A DNA stretch of 64,000 nucleotides from Leptothoe kymatousa TAU-MAC 1615 (GCF_018739865.1 NZ_JADOER010000008.1:62001-126000); one strand, 5' to 3'. Counted from the first letter of the stretch, positions 8,890 through 17,350 are shown. A program made the numbers and translations. The notes: generated from the sequence alone by a model not told the origin.

Positions 8890-9285
8890 ATGAAAGCTAT
8901 TGCAATTGTGGGAGGCGCAAATCAGCCAGAGACCCTATTGGCTGATCTGTTGCACTGGCACGGACTGTCTGTCTTTCAAGTGGAAAGTGGTGAAACCCTG
9001 TTGCCGTTGTTAAGCTTTATTTCACCCGAGTTGATCATTGTTGAGTCGTTACCCGCTACAGAGGTTCAATCTGTTTGCGATCGCATCAAGCGCAGTGCTG
9101 TCGTGGGTCGTGTTCCCGTTTTAGTTTGTTCCGACTGTGGTGGCTCCCAGTCAGCAGAGCAGGCCGATGCCTACCTATGTGGCTCCTACACCGCCGAGGA
9201 CGTGTTCGCCTACATCCAGGCGCTGCGTCCCCTTGGGGAAACCATGTACAGCCAGCTAGCTACATCAGCCTGGGTCGATTCCTAA
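8890..9285 (+). CDS. Degenerate response-regulator receiver-like protein
   Basis: This 131-residue protein has the alternating strand-helix pattern of a receiver domain: AIAIVGG, then LLHWHGLSVFQVESGE, PELIIVES, PVLVCSD and AYLCGSYTAEDVFAYI. The phospho-acceptor position after strand 3 is Glu52 rather than Asp, the N-terminal acidic pair is missing, and the conserved lysine after strand 5 is absent. It is therefore a pseudo-receiver that probably cannot be phosphorylated normally and may work by protein contact. Its 3' end overlaps the convergent AAA-like ATPase gene by 21 bp. The partner is unknown. The fold call comes from pattern only. Confidence 0.6.
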   Translation: MKAIAIVGGANQPETLLADLLHWHGLSVFQVESGETLLPLLSFISPELIIVESLPATEVQSVCDRIKRSAVVGRVPVLVCSDCGGSQSAEQADAYLCGSYTAEDVFAYIQALRPLGETMYSQLATSAWVDS

Positions 9286-10593
9286 ACGTCCGCCAAAATA
9301 TTCCTTATACAGGTTGCAACTGGCGGTTGCTGTGTTCCCGGCTAGGGTTACAAGTCCCATACTTTCTAAGCGATAAGCGGCCATGGGCTCAAGCTCCGTG
9401 GTCGTTTCTTCTTGGATGACCTGATAAAACGACCGACATAGTTTCGGTTCCGATTCAAAAATGGCGAGGTAGCTACGCAGGTGGTCGCTGTAGATGCCAC
9501 TGTGTTGCGGTGCCTCATCAATCAGCGTGGTCAGGTTCATCTGCTGGACACTGAGGTTATAAAGCGCCAGGTGAATCAAATAGGGATGGCCGTTCACCAG
9601 CCGATGCAAATCGCCCAGGCTGTCTTCCCACGCCACCCGATAGCGCTGGGCCAACTGCTGGGTTTGGGCCAACGTAAAGGCCGGTAGCCGTAGGGGCAGA
9701 CCCACATTGAAAGGAGACTGATGAATTTGTAACGGAATAAATGCTTCGGTGGCGTAGGCGACCAAGAGCCTCAGGTGGCCCCACTCCGGCAGGTTTTTGG
9801 CCTCCTCGTGCCACACCCGCAACATGGGCAAAAACTCCTGGGCCATGGCCGGGTGTTCAAATACGGCCTGGAGGTCGTCAATTACCAGCAATAGGGGATG
9901 CTGCAGCGGTGTGAGCACACTATTTTGCATATAGTTAGTGCAGCTCACCTTGCTGCCTAGATCCACATTCCATACTTCATCCAGACGGGTGGATAGCCGT
10001 AGCTGCTGGGCAATGTTGGCGCAAAACCAACGCAAAAATTTATCAAAATTGGCCAACACCCCCCCATCGGCCTGGCGAAAGTTGAGGCGAACGACGCTGA
10101 AATTGAGGGTTTGGGCCTGGGCCACCAGGCGATTTACTAAGGACGTTTTGCCCCACCGTTCTGGGGCACGAATTCTCAGCAGCGCTCCGGGCTTACGTAA
10201 TTCCCCCATGGCCTGCTTTTCTACGGGGGGGCGTTCAATATAGAGGGGGCTACCCAGGGGCAACGGGCTACCGGGGAAGGGGGTGTCCGATTGTTCATCG
10301 GCGCCGGGCCACCATGGAGACGGGGTTTCGGGCTGATGCAGCTGATGGGACTGCTGCCGCAGCACCGCATGAATGTTCTTTTTAGTAACCCGTTCGCCTA
10401 AAACTTGGGAGATTTTTTGCCAGAGGCGGGAACCAGTAACCCGCACATAGTCTGCGTCGTATCCTTCACTGGAGGCAATTTCCGCGTAGGTAGAACCTTC
10501 CCAACACCGTCTAAAGACGACTTCTTGAATCGCCGTCAGTCGATAGGGTGAGAGCAGCTTATCAACAAGGTTAATGGCATCTTCAGGAGACAT
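9265..10593 (-). CDS. AAA-like ATPase with N-terminal vMAP-type helix-turn-helix
   Basis: A 442-residue protein. Residues 1-80 resemble the N-terminal helix-turn-helix of cyanobacterial vWA-MoxR-associated (vMAP) proteins (LTAIQEVVFRRCWEG, then YAEIASSEGYDADYVR). A proline-rich linker follows. From about 115 it has an AAA-like (AAA_35) NTPase with P-loop APERWGKTSL at 143-152 and Walker B LLLVIDDL at 234-241. The C-terminal third is a helical winged-helix-like region. This architecture occurs in bacterial conflict or signalling systems with separately encoded effectors; none is identifiable next door. It is convergent with, and overlaps by 21 bp, the pseudo-receiver gene. The effector and trigger remain unknown. 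Confidence 0.75.
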   Translation of the reverse strand: MSPEDAINLVDKLLSPYRLTAIQEVVFRRCWEGSTYAEIASSEGYDADYVRVTGSRLWQKISQVLGERVTKKNIHAVLRQQSHQLHQPETPSPWWPGADEQSDTPFPGSPLPLGSPLYIERPPVEKQAMGELRKPGALLRIRAPERWGKTSLVNRLVAQAQTLNFSVVRLNFRQADGGVLANFDKFLRWFCANIAQQLRLSTRLDEVWNVDLGSKVSCTNYMQNSVLTPLQHPLLLVIDDLQAVFEHPAMAQEFLPMLRVWHEEAKNLPEWGHLRLLVAYATEAFIPLQIHQSPFNVGLPLRLPAFTLAQTQQLAQRYRVAWEDSLGDLHRLVNGHPYLIHLALYNLSVQQMNLTTLIDEAPQHSGIYSDHLRSYLAIFESEPKLCRSFYQVIQEETTTELEPMAAYRLESMGLVTLAGNTATASCNLYKEYFGGRLGIDPG

Positions 10594-10944
10594 GGCCTAC
10601 CACCACTTGTTGGATGTATAGATAAGCACTACCAGAGAAGGAACCTCCTATGAACTGTAATTGGCACGAAGCCACTAATATATCAGGCTGTTTGCGTTCT
10701 TTTTTGTGATTCAATGTGTACTTTTGCTGCAGGATAGGGCTAAACCCCAGGCTGGCCCGGACTTAACCAGGCGAGCTTAGCCATTGGTCTAGCATCTTAA
10801 TGCTAGCTTAAGTAGCGGTTCGACCCTGGGCGGCTGTTAGCCTTTTGCAACTGTTACAAAAGACTACAGCGCTTGGTTTATATGGTCGGAGGGCCCCTGG
10901 TCGGACGGCATGTACGGAGTTTAGGAAGGATGCTAACTAACGGA
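10594..10944. other. Divergent intergenic region
   Basis: 351 bp between the divergent AAA-like gene (minus) and the sugar dehydrogenase (plus). It includes the small palindrome TAGCATctTAATGCTA and likely holds both promoters. The in-frame TTG at 10873 upstream of the dehydrogenase is judged non-coding because the lipoprotein signal begins later. No other feature seen. Confidence 0.4.
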
Positions 10945-12237
10945 ATGAAACGGCTATTTGGCCTAGCGGGTCTGGTGGGTTTGGCGGTGGTGCTGGGCTG
11001 TCAGCCGGTGGTTTCCCAGGATGGGGGGCCTGCTCCGACTGATGTTGGCGTGACTGACGGCGGGGCCACTGATGTTGGCGTGACTGACGTTGGTGCCACT
11101 GATGTTGGCGTGACTGACGGCGGGGCGACAAGACCTGGGCAAACGGCCTATGGCATTCGTGCGATCGCATCCGGGTTAGATCACCCCTGGGGGATGGCCT
11201 GGCTGCCGGACGACAGTGTCTTGATTACAGAACGTGCCGGTGGGGTGCAGCATTGGACCGGGGGGGAGCTGATACCCGTCAAGGGTGTGCCCCTTGCAAG
11301 GGGTGTGCCCCTGACGAGGGGAACACCTCCCGTCTTTGCCAAGGGTCAGGGTGGGTTGTTGGATGTGGCGATCCACCCCCAGTTTGTCGATAACCAATGG
11401 GTTTACTTTACCTATGCGGCGGGGACCTCCGAGGCCAATGGCACCCAGGTGGCCCGGGCAAAACTTGTTGGCAACAGTCTCCAAGACTGGGAAATTATCT
11501 TTTCTGTTGAGCCCCTAAAACCAGGGAGCCAACATTTTGGTGCCAGGCTGTTGTGGCTGCCCGACGGCACCCTGTTGGTGTCCATTGGCGATGGGGGCAA
11601 CCCGCCCCTGGAGCTAGATGGGGCGCTGATTCGCCAGCAGGCCCAAAACTCTACTAGCCATTTGGGTAAAGTGCTGCGGTTGAATGACGATGGGTCTGTT
11701 CCCAGGGACAACCCAGTCCTACCCGGAACGGCGGCGCCATCTGCCCTGTGGACCTATGGCCATCGCAACATTCAGGGATTGGCCTACCATGGGGGGCAAC
11801 AACAGGTGTGGGTGACAGAACACGGGGCCAGGGGCGGCGATGAACTAAACCGATTGGCCCCGGGCAACAACTACGGTTGGCCGGTGGTGAGCCACAGTCG
11901 TGAATACCATGTGGACCGGTTGGTGAGCGAGCGACAATCCCAGCCGGGGATGGTGGACCCGGACATTGTTTGGACCCCGTCCATTGCGCCTTCTGGGTTG
12001 GCCGTCTACAATGGGGACGCATTTCCAGAATGGCAGGGAGATTTGTTTGCCGGGGCGTTGGTAAATAAAGAGATTCGGCGGATTCGGCTGAGTTCCGGCG
12101 GCGGCGCTCAAGAAGTTGAGGCTATCCCCATCGGTCAGCGGGTGCGGGATGTGCGCCAGGGACCTAACGGTTATCTCTATGTGTTGACCGATGAAGACAA
12201 TGGGGAATTGTTGGTGATTGAACCGGCGGAGCCCTAG
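10945..12237 (+). CDS. PQQ-dependent sugar dehydrogenase, predicted lipoprotein
   Basis: A 430-residue (from this start) soluble aldose or sorbosone dehydrogenase family protein. A lipoprotein signal, MKRLFGLAGLVGLAVVLGCQ, places lipidated Cys19 after VVLG. A low-complexity Asp/Val/Thr/Gly linker follows, then the beta-propeller. Family motifs: GLDHPWGMAWLPD, LITERAG, GARLLWLPDGTLLVSIGDGG, YGHRNIQGL, VTEHGARGGDELN and PGNNYGWP. These bind PQQ and calcium and position the catalytic histidine. The enzyme would oxidise aldoses outside the cytoplasmic membrane. An ATG at 10930 in the same frame is possible, but 10945 gives the cleaner signal peptide. No PQQ-biosynthesis gene is in the window. Confidence 0.82.
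   Translation: MKRLFGLAGLVGLAVVLGCQPVVSQDGGPAPTDVGVTDGGATDVGVTDVGATDVGVTDGGATRPGQTAYGIRAIASGLDHPWGMAWLPDDSVLITERAGGVQHWTGGELIPVKGVPLARGVPLTRGTPPVFAKGQGGLLDVAIHPQFVDNQWVYFTYAAGTSEANGTQVARAKLVGNSLQDWEIIFSVEPLKPGSQHFGARLLWLPDGTLLVSIGDGGNPPLELDGALIRQQAQNSTSHLGKVLRLNDDGSVPRDNPVLPGTAAPSALWTYGHRNIQGLAYHGGQQQVWVTEHGARGGDELNRLAPGNNYGWPVVSHSREYHVDRLVSERQSQPGMVDPDIVWTPSIAPSGLAVYNGDAFPEWQGDLFAGALVNKEIRRIRLSSGGGAQEVEAIPIGQRVRDVRQGPNGYLYVLTDEDNGELLVIEPAEP
11038..11130 (+). repeat. Three 30-bp in-frame tandem repeats in the dehydrogenase linker
   Basis: Three copies of a 30-bp unit beginning ACTGATGTTGGCGTGACTGA encode TDVGVTDGGA, TDVGVTDVGA and TDVGVTDGGA between the lipidated cysteine and the catalytic propeller. 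The length preserves the frame, so copy number could vary without breaking the gene. Confidence 0.8.
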
Positions 12238-12273
12238 GGCAGCGTCAACGCTAAAAATGGGGATTCTGCCTTG

Positions 12274-12346
12274 ATGAAGAGTGAAGGGTAAAGAGTGAAG
12301 GGTAAAGAGTGACTCTTCATCTCGTTTCACCCTTTACTCTTTACTG
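12274..12346. terminator. Inverted repeat, probable bidirectional terminator
   Basis: A direct double GTGAAGGGTAAAGA is followed by its inverted copy (TTTCACCCTTTACTCTTTAC). The repeat can fold into a long hairpin between the sugar dehydrogenase (plus) and the minus-strand micro-ORF. This GTAAAGGGTGAA motif is a common dispersed repeat in cyanobacterial intergenic regions. Confidence 0.55.
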
Positions 12347-12388
12347 GCCTTATTCTAAATTTTAGGCTTGACAGACCACTAGTTCAAT

Positions 12389-12472
12389 TTAGAACGTTTT
12401 AGAGCCGATGATGCTGGTGACCACAACGATAACCAGCAGGGCGCCGACCATAACGAAAACCATGGAATACAT
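12389..12472 (-). CDS. 27-codon single-helix membrane peptide, candidate
   Basis: On the minus strand an ATG at 12472 opens a 27-codon frame that ends in TAA at 12389. The peptide starts MYSMVFVMVG, continues through a purely hydrophobic LLVIVVV segment and ends IIGSKTF: one transmembrane helix with a short basic tail. It resembles in size the small subunits of photosynthetic membrane complexes, but does not match the PsbT, PetL, PetN, PetG or PsaI sequences I know. The codons look regular, and the frame is isolated in an otherwise non-coding stretch. There is no good Shine-Dalgarno (AATAACCCATT precedes the ATG), so coding status is uncertain. Confidence 0.4.
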   Translation of the reverse strand: MYSMVFVMVGALLVIVVVTSIIGSKTF

Positions 12473-12560
12473 AATGGGTTATTTATTAAAAATGATTTCT
12501 GTATCAGAGTACACGGAATGACAGGGAAATCCACAGGGTTTATGCAGTCTTTATTGGGAA

Positions 12561-15263
12561 TTAGGAATTGGGATTTCCGACTTCCGACTTCCTGATTCCG
12601 ACTTCTTTGGTCGCAAAGTGCTCTAGCACTAGGCGATGGATAAATAAGTAACCGCCGCCTACTTTTTGGAGGAAAATGCTGGCGGCGGCATAGTCTAGAA
12701 ACTGGCGGTAGTTCCAGGGGATGGTGCCGTTGACGGTGAGCAGCAGGCGCAGCAGGACGTGTTTAATCAGGGCTTCGCCACCGCCCGCAGCAAAGCCGAA
12801 GGCCAGACCGGTGGCGGCCCAAAAGTCGGCTTCGGTGTTGCCGATGAGGGCACCGGGAATGTAGAGGGTGACCATGGCCACTAGGGCGAAGAGGGTGCAA
12901 TTGCGGGCCGATTGCCAGATGCCGGCATTGGGGCGGCTGGTGGTGCCGATTTGTTTGCTGCTAAGGCCGCGAATCAGGCCATAGGTGAGACCTAGGGTGG
13001 CGCCAAAGGTGAGGCCGATGAGGCTATGGTTGGGCAGGCAGCTACCGTTGAGCAAACAGGGGCGATGGCCAAAGGTAAGCCCCACGCCGATTTTGAGACC
13101 CCAGCCGATGAGGGGGCCGATGGTAATGCCGATCAACAGATTGTTGCGGGCCGCTTGCCACGACCAGCGTAGGGTTTCGGCTGGGGTAATGCGGCGGACG
13201 CCAAAAATGTGGTGGCAGATGATGCCCCCTAGGAAAATCCCTGCCAGTAACCGGTCCCAGGCCAGGACTTGGGAGCCGATGGTAAAGGCGATCGCAAAAA
13301 ATATGCACCACAGCCCGACCACATACAAACGGCGCAGCGGCGGCGATAGCCAGTCCGGCTGCATGCGCTCAATCAGAAAGATGGTTTCGGAGGTGGCCAC
13401 CAGCCGCTGGGCCAGGGTGGAGAGCCAATGGATAATTTGATCTGGGCGGTAGGCCGCATCGGGACGGTGGGCCAGCATCCGCTGGATGTAGGCATCAAAG
13501 AGTTGTTGTTGGTAGTTGGGCGGGCTGCCCGCAGAAGAGTCTGGAAAAATCTCTGCCGCCGCCACCCCCTGGAAGGTGAGTACCATAATGTTCAAAATCA
13601 GGGGGGAGCGGGCCAGTTCCAATAGTGAGACGTTGTTATCCTGGATGGCGGCGTCTTTTTCCAAAAGAGATTTTAGCCCCGTCAGCCCCTGGTCGGGCTG
13701 GTTTAAATAGGCCAAAATTTGGTCATCGGTGAGGGGGCGCAAAAACAAAGCCGCCTGGAAGGTAAGCTTTTCCGGTAGGGCCTCATAGTCGCGGATGCGG
13801 CTGCACACCACCATTTCTGGGCCATAGTCTTGGTGGAACTGGTTGATGGCGGTGACGCAGGCGGCGCGGCGGTCGAGGGCAACTTCGTCGAGGCCATCGA
13901 GCAATAGCAGCAGCTGTTGTGCGGCCACCCATTGTTTGCCAATGGCCTTGGGTACTTGGTATTTGCTGTTGAGTTCCTGCACCAGCCACTTTTCCATGGG
14001 CTGGTTGAGCCAGGACGATAGGTTGAAAATTACCGGCAGTCGGTGGGTTTCGGTCTGTTCTACCCGCTGGAGCAGGGTGCGGGCCAAACTGAGCAGGGTG
14101 GTGGTTTTGCCCGCGCCGGGTTCGCCTAAAATCACCAGGGTGCGGCCCTCGCCGATGGCATCGAATACGTGGCTGGCCTGGGTGTTGGCCGGTAGCGGCT
14201 GGGGGGCCTGGCCGGGGCTGGCATAGGAGACCTGCCAGGGCGGTGCGATCGCATCGGGGCGTTCTTCTAACCCCAGGGAGAGCAACACCTGGCCATGGAG
14301 AGAGCGTTCTAGCACGCCTTCGATCCAAAAGCGCCGCACCTTGTTGAGCAGGGCCTGGCGGTTGCGGTAGGTTTGTTGCGAATGGGCGGCGGCCGGTGGA
14401 GTCGTTGGCGCGGGCGGTGGGCCGGGGGGCAGCTGTGTTGTTGCCAGGGCCAAGGCCTGGGGGGCGGGGTTGCCGGACATCAGCTGGGTGAATGCGGCTA
14501 GGGCTGCGGTGGCATTGGGGTAGCGTTGGTGGTGGTCCAAATAGATTAGCCGGTCGATAAACTGGGCTAGCTCGGCGGGAACTGCCACCCCGAGCTGGGC
14601 GCAGCTGGTGGGCATGTCAAAGGTCATCGGGTGCCGTCCCGACAGCCCCTGGAGGATGACCATCCCCAGGCTGTAGAGGTCGCTGCTAAACCCGGGGCGA
14701 GAGGCTTGTTGTTCTGGGGCCATGTAGCCCAGGGAGCCAATGGCCACCGTGTGGGGTTGGTCTGCCTGGATGGCTTTGACCGCACCAAAGTCGATTAGCA
14801 CTAGGGGGCCGGGGAGTTGGCCCGGTTCGTGGCGCCGCAAAATGTTGCTGGGTTTAATGTCGCGGTGGATCACATTTTGGCCATGGACGGCGGCGAGTAC
14901 GGTAAGTAGTTCTTGCAGGCATACTTGCGCGGCGGCGATGTTGAGGGGGCCTTGGGCAAATTCGGTTTCTAGGGAATGGCCTGGGATATAGTCTTGCACC
15001 AGGTACATGTGGCCATCTTCTTGGATGTGGGCCAGCAGTCTGGGGATTTGGGGATGTTCGCCTAGTTGGTATAGGGTTTTGGCTTCTAGGTCGAATAGGC
15101 GCTGGGCGGTGGCGCTGGATTTTGGGTTGACGGGGTGAAGCTGTTTGACGACGCAGGTGGGTTGGCCGGGCAATTGCTCATCGTGGGCCAGGTACACTTT
15201 GCCGAAGCCGCCCTGGCCTAGTAGTTTGGTGATGCGGTAGCGGTGGGCTAGGCGTTGGCCCAT
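12561..15263 (-). CDS. Serine/threonine protein kinase fused to NACHT ATPase and C-terminal membrane domain
   Basis: From the ATG at 15263 the protein is 900 residues. Residues 8-265 are a Hanks-type kinase: glycine loop GQGGFG (16-21), VVKQL with catalytic Lys40, HRDIKPSN (133-140), DFG (158-160) and GSLGYMAPE. A proline-rich linker precedes a NACHT NTPase with P-loop GEPGAGKTTT (380-389) and Walker B LLLLLDGLDE (about 451-460). The last third has several glycine-rich transmembrane segments. It is a membrane signalling NTPase of the kind expanded in cyanobacteria. The frame extends 72 residues upstream, but that part covers an inverted repeat and lacks kinase homology. The C-terminal KEVGIRKSEVGNPNS is encoded by a dispersed GAAGTCGGAAGTCGG repeat, so the tail is probably not native. 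Confidence 0.85.
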   Translation of the reverse strand: MGQRLAHRYRITKLLGQGGFGKVYLAHDEQLPGQPTCVVKQLHPVNPKSSATAQRLFDLEAKTLYQLGEHPQIPRLLAHIQEDGHMYLVQDYIPGHSLETEFAQGPLNIAAAQVCLQELLTVLAAVHGQNVIHRDIKPSNILRRHEPGQLPGPLVLIDFGAVKAIQADQPHTVAIGSLGYMAPEQQASRPGFSSDLYSLGMVILQGLSGRHPMTFDMPTSCAQLGVAVPAELAQFIDRLIYLDHHQRYPNATAALAAFTQLMSGNPAPQALALATTQLPPGPPPAPTTPPAAAHSQQTYRNRQALLNKVRRFWIEGVLERSLHGQVLLSLGLEERPDAIAPPWQVSYASPGQAPQPLPANTQASHVFDAIGEGRTLVILGEPGAGKTTTLLSLARTLLQRVEQTETHRLPVIFNLSSWLNQPMEKWLVQELNSKYQVPKAIGKQWVAAQQLLLLLDGLDEVALDRRAACVTAINQFHQDYGPEMVVCSRIRDYEALPEKLTFQAALFLRPLTDDQILAYLNQPDQGLTGLKSLLEKDAAIQDNNVSLLELARSPLILNIMVLTFQGVAAAEIFPDSSAGSPPNYQQQLFDAYIQRMLAHRPDAAYRPDQIIHWLSTLAQRLVATSETIFLIERMQPDWLSPPLRRLYVVGLWCIFFAIAFTIGSQVLAWDRLLAGIFLGGIICHHIFGVRRITPAETLRWSWQAARNNLLIGITIGPLIGWGLKIGVGLTFGHRPCLLNGSCLPNHSLIGLTFGATLGLTYGLIRGLSSKQIGTTSRPNAGIWQSARNCTLFALVAMVTLYIPGALIGNTEADFWAATGLAFGFAAGGGEALIKHVLLRLLLTVNGTIPWNYRQFLDYAAASIFLQKVGGGYLFIHRLVLEHFATKEVGIRKSEVGNPNS

Positions 15264-15357
15264 TGGGAGAGGGGGATTAGGTTGACTGTATTGGTCATAG
15301 CATAATTTTTGGGCTGGCCTCCAGGTGTTGGATGGGTTGGGGGTGTTGGTTGGTGGC

Positions 15358-15424
15358 AAAACCAGTCGCTTGGGGTCCCGCCGAGTTCCCCAAACCCCCT
15401 GGCTAGGGCGTTCCGCCGCCCTAG
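15358..15424 (+). repeat. Left arm of a long inverted repeat
   Basis: About 67 bp (includes GCTTGGGGTCCC, GTTCCCCAAACCCCCTGG and GGGCGTTCCGCCGCCCTA) matching the reverse complement of 15941-16008. The two arms bracket about 515 bp of non-coding DNA that holds another inverted-repeat element. They are probably the ends of a degraded mobile element or two inverted copies of one dispersed repeat. Confidence 0.65.
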
Positions 15425-15604
15425 AACCTGGCGGACGGCAACGGTTGTCCTGAATTGCAAAAATAAGGGGGTACGGCAAGGTCTATGGGCTAGGTTCTGA
15501 CCATTTTGTTTGTCACGTTTGTGCTGGAGAATATCCTTTGTGGATACTTTCTGATTTTTGGATAGAATCTCTCTTTGAGGCTTGAGCAGTAAAACATCGA
15601 GACT

Positions 15605-15843
15605 GGGATAGCTTAAATCTTGCACCTGGTGATGAAGCACGGCCCACCTTGGACTAAAAGTGCCAAGGCTAATCGAATGAAAACCCACTAAAAGGGGTTA
15701 GAGGATTCCTGAAAGCTCTAAATATAGAGCTTTTAATCCAATTTTGTCCCTTTAGTGGACAGCCCTCAATTAGCGTTGGATTTTGAATCCAATGTGGGTT
15801 TAAGGCTCAAAACCGACTTGGTGCAAGATCTGAGATAGCCCTT
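15605..15843. mobile_element. Inverted-repeat element, family 4 copy 1
   Basis: A 239-bp non-coding element. The left end GGGATAGCTTAAATCTTGCA and the reverse complement of the right end, AGGGCTATCTCAGATCTTGC, share the core ATCTTGCACC. The interior contains CCCTTTAGTGGACAGCCCTC. The longer copy at 38763-39129 has the same ends and interior. It sits inside the larger inverted repeat 15358/16008. No transposase is present and the parent family was not recognised. Confidence 0.6.
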
Positions 15844-15940
15844 TTTAGAATTTTGCGCGATTGAGCGTAAAATTCTAAACCGCTTTACCGACCAGCCCTC
15901 AACACATACGCTATGTAGCAAAATCCTCCGGTACGAGGGT

Positions 15941-16008
15941 CGTAGGGCGGCGTTCCGCCCTGCCCAGGGGGTTTGGGGAACACGGAGGGACCCCAAGCAG
16001 CCGGTTTT
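15941..16008 (-). repeat. Right arm of a long inverted repeat
   Basis: Reverse-complement partner of 15358-15424 with the same order of motifs (CCAGGGGGTTTGGGGAAC, GGGACCCCAAGCAGCCGG). It lies just downstream of the GDP-fucose synthase stop codon. Confidence 0.65.
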
Positions 16009-16064
16009 AATTGTTACCGACTCCCCCCACCAAAAAAAATTAATCTACGCCAACATGCGTCAAC

Positions 16065-17009
16065 CTAAACCCCTCGTAATGTCTCATAGTGCAACAAAAA
16101 CCACTCATAGGTCTTGGCAACACCTTCTTTCAAAGATGTTTGCGCTTCCCAGCCCAGGTTGGCCAACCGAGACACATCCATTAGCTTGCGGGGGGTGCCG
16201 TCGGGTTTGGTGCTATCAAAGATAATGTCACCTTCGTAGCCGACAACGTCTTTGATGGTGAGGGCAAGTTCTTTGATGGAGATTTCCTTGCCGCTGCCGA
16301 TGTTGACGAAGTCGATGCCTTCGTAGTTGTTCATTAGGAAGAGAAGACCGTCGGCGAGGTCATCGACGTAGAGAAATTCGCGCAGGGGACTGCCGCTGCC
16401 CCATACTTCGGCGGTGGGTTGGTGGTTGAGCTTGGCTTCGTGGAATTTGCGCATCAGCGCGGGTAGTACGTGGGAGTTGGCTAGGTCGAAGTTATCGTTG
16501 AGGCCGTAGAGGTTGGTGGGCATGGCGGAGATAAAGTTGACGCCATACTGTCGGCAGTAGTTTTCGCATAGTTTGAGTCCGGCGATTTTTGCGATCGCAT
16601 AGGGCTCGTTTGTGGGCTCTAGAAACCCGGTCAGCAAATGTTCTTCCTTCATGGGCTGGGGGGCCAGCTTGGGGTAAATGCAGGACGAGCCGAGGAATAG
16701 TAGCTTTTTCACGCCAACTTTATAGGCACTGTGGATGACGTTGGCTTCGATCATCATATTGTCGTAGAGGAACGACGCGCGGTAGGTATTGTTGGCATGG
16801 ATGCCGCCCACCTTAGCCGCTGCTAGAAATACATAGTCTGGTTTGGTTGCCTCAAAGAAAGCCTCCACGTCTGCCTGGCGACACAGGTCGAGTTCTTTGC
16901 TGGTTTTGAAAATCAGGTTGGTATATCCCTGATCTTTTAGGGCACGGACAATGGCGCTTCCTACCAGGCCGTTGTGGCCAGCAACGTAGATCTTGGCATT
17001 CTTTTCCAT
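16065..17009 (-). CDS. fcl: GDP-L-fucose synthase
   Basis: A 314-residue short-chain dehydrogenase/epimerase that converts GDP-4-keto-6-deoxymannose to GDP-L-fucose with NADPH. The Rossmann motif is [10 protein letters not shown] (11-20). The catalytic triad is Ser108 (LGSSCIYP), Tyr137 and Lys141 (PYAIAK). Family marks KVGGIHANN and [15 protein letters not shown] are also present, and length is normal. GDP-mannose dehydratase (gmd), its usual partner, is not in the window. The product is a precursor for cell-surface glycans and could feed the polysaccharide cluster 5 kb away, but this is inference. The gene is GC-rich like the flanking chromosome, not like the AT-rich cluster. Confidence 0.95.
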   Translation of the reverse strand: MEKNAKIYVAGHNGLVGSAIVRALKDQGYTNLIFKTSKELDLCRQADVEAFFEATKPDYVFLAAAKVGGIHANNTYRASFLYDNMMIEANVIHSAYKVGVKKLLFLGSSCIYPKLAPQPMKEEHLLTGFLEPTNEPYAIAKIAGLKLCENYCRQYGVNFISAMPTNLYGLNDNFDLANSHVLPALMRKFHEAKLNHQPTAEVWGSGSPLREFLYVDDLADGLLFLMNNYEGIDFVNIGSGKEISIKELALTIKDVVGYEGDIIFDSTKPDGTPRKLMDVSRLANLGWEAQTSLKEGVAKTYEWFLLHYETLRGV

Positions 17010-17185
17010 AATGGTGATGTATCTATAAAAGAGCGAATAAAAGGTTCGTTATGGCTACCCTCAGTCTAATTATGGTTACAACTGGGGGCGTTGTTGCCAT
17101 GGGAGCCGGGGGTAGTTTTACGTAAAATTTACGTTTAGTGGACTGACTATTCCAAGTTTAGCCGTTACAGGTTAGGGCGATGGTG

Positions 17186-17228
17186 CAAAAACTAAGGAAG
17201 CCTTTCTCTGAGTTTAGAGAAAGGCTTC
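17186..17228 (-). terminator. Intrinsic terminator, minus strand
   Basis: Hairpin with arms GAAGCCTTTCTCT and AGAGAAAGGCTTC (17198-17228), followed on the minus strand by CTTAGTTTTTGC. It lies about 260 bp downstream of ahcY and beyond the inserted repeats, so it is probably that gene's original terminator. Confidence 0.65.
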
Positions 17229-17264
17229 GGGAAGTTAAATGAGCTGTGGTGCCTAGCGACCAGT

Positions 17265-17350
17265 GGTTCCCCTTACCATGGGGAACCGTCAGGGAGGGGT
17301 TTGGATAACTGGCGTAAGTGCTCGAAGACCCCTCCGTTGGTTCCCCTTAT
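17265..17350. repeat. Small palindromic element (AAGGGGAACC ends), copy 1
   Basis: Left end GGGGAACCGTCAGGGAGGGG and right end CCCCTCCGTTGGTTCCCCTT are inverted repeats around about 45 bp. A related unit occurs at 42327-42410. Both abut a family-2 MITE and share its GGTTCCCCTT end, so this may be a side unit of that family. Confidence 0.55.

Noticed and set aside
15264..15479. 72-residue N-terminal extension of the kinase-NACHT protein
   Set aside because: It covers one arm of an inverted repeat, has Pro/Arg-rich random composition, and the kinase glycine loop starts normally after the ATG at 15263.
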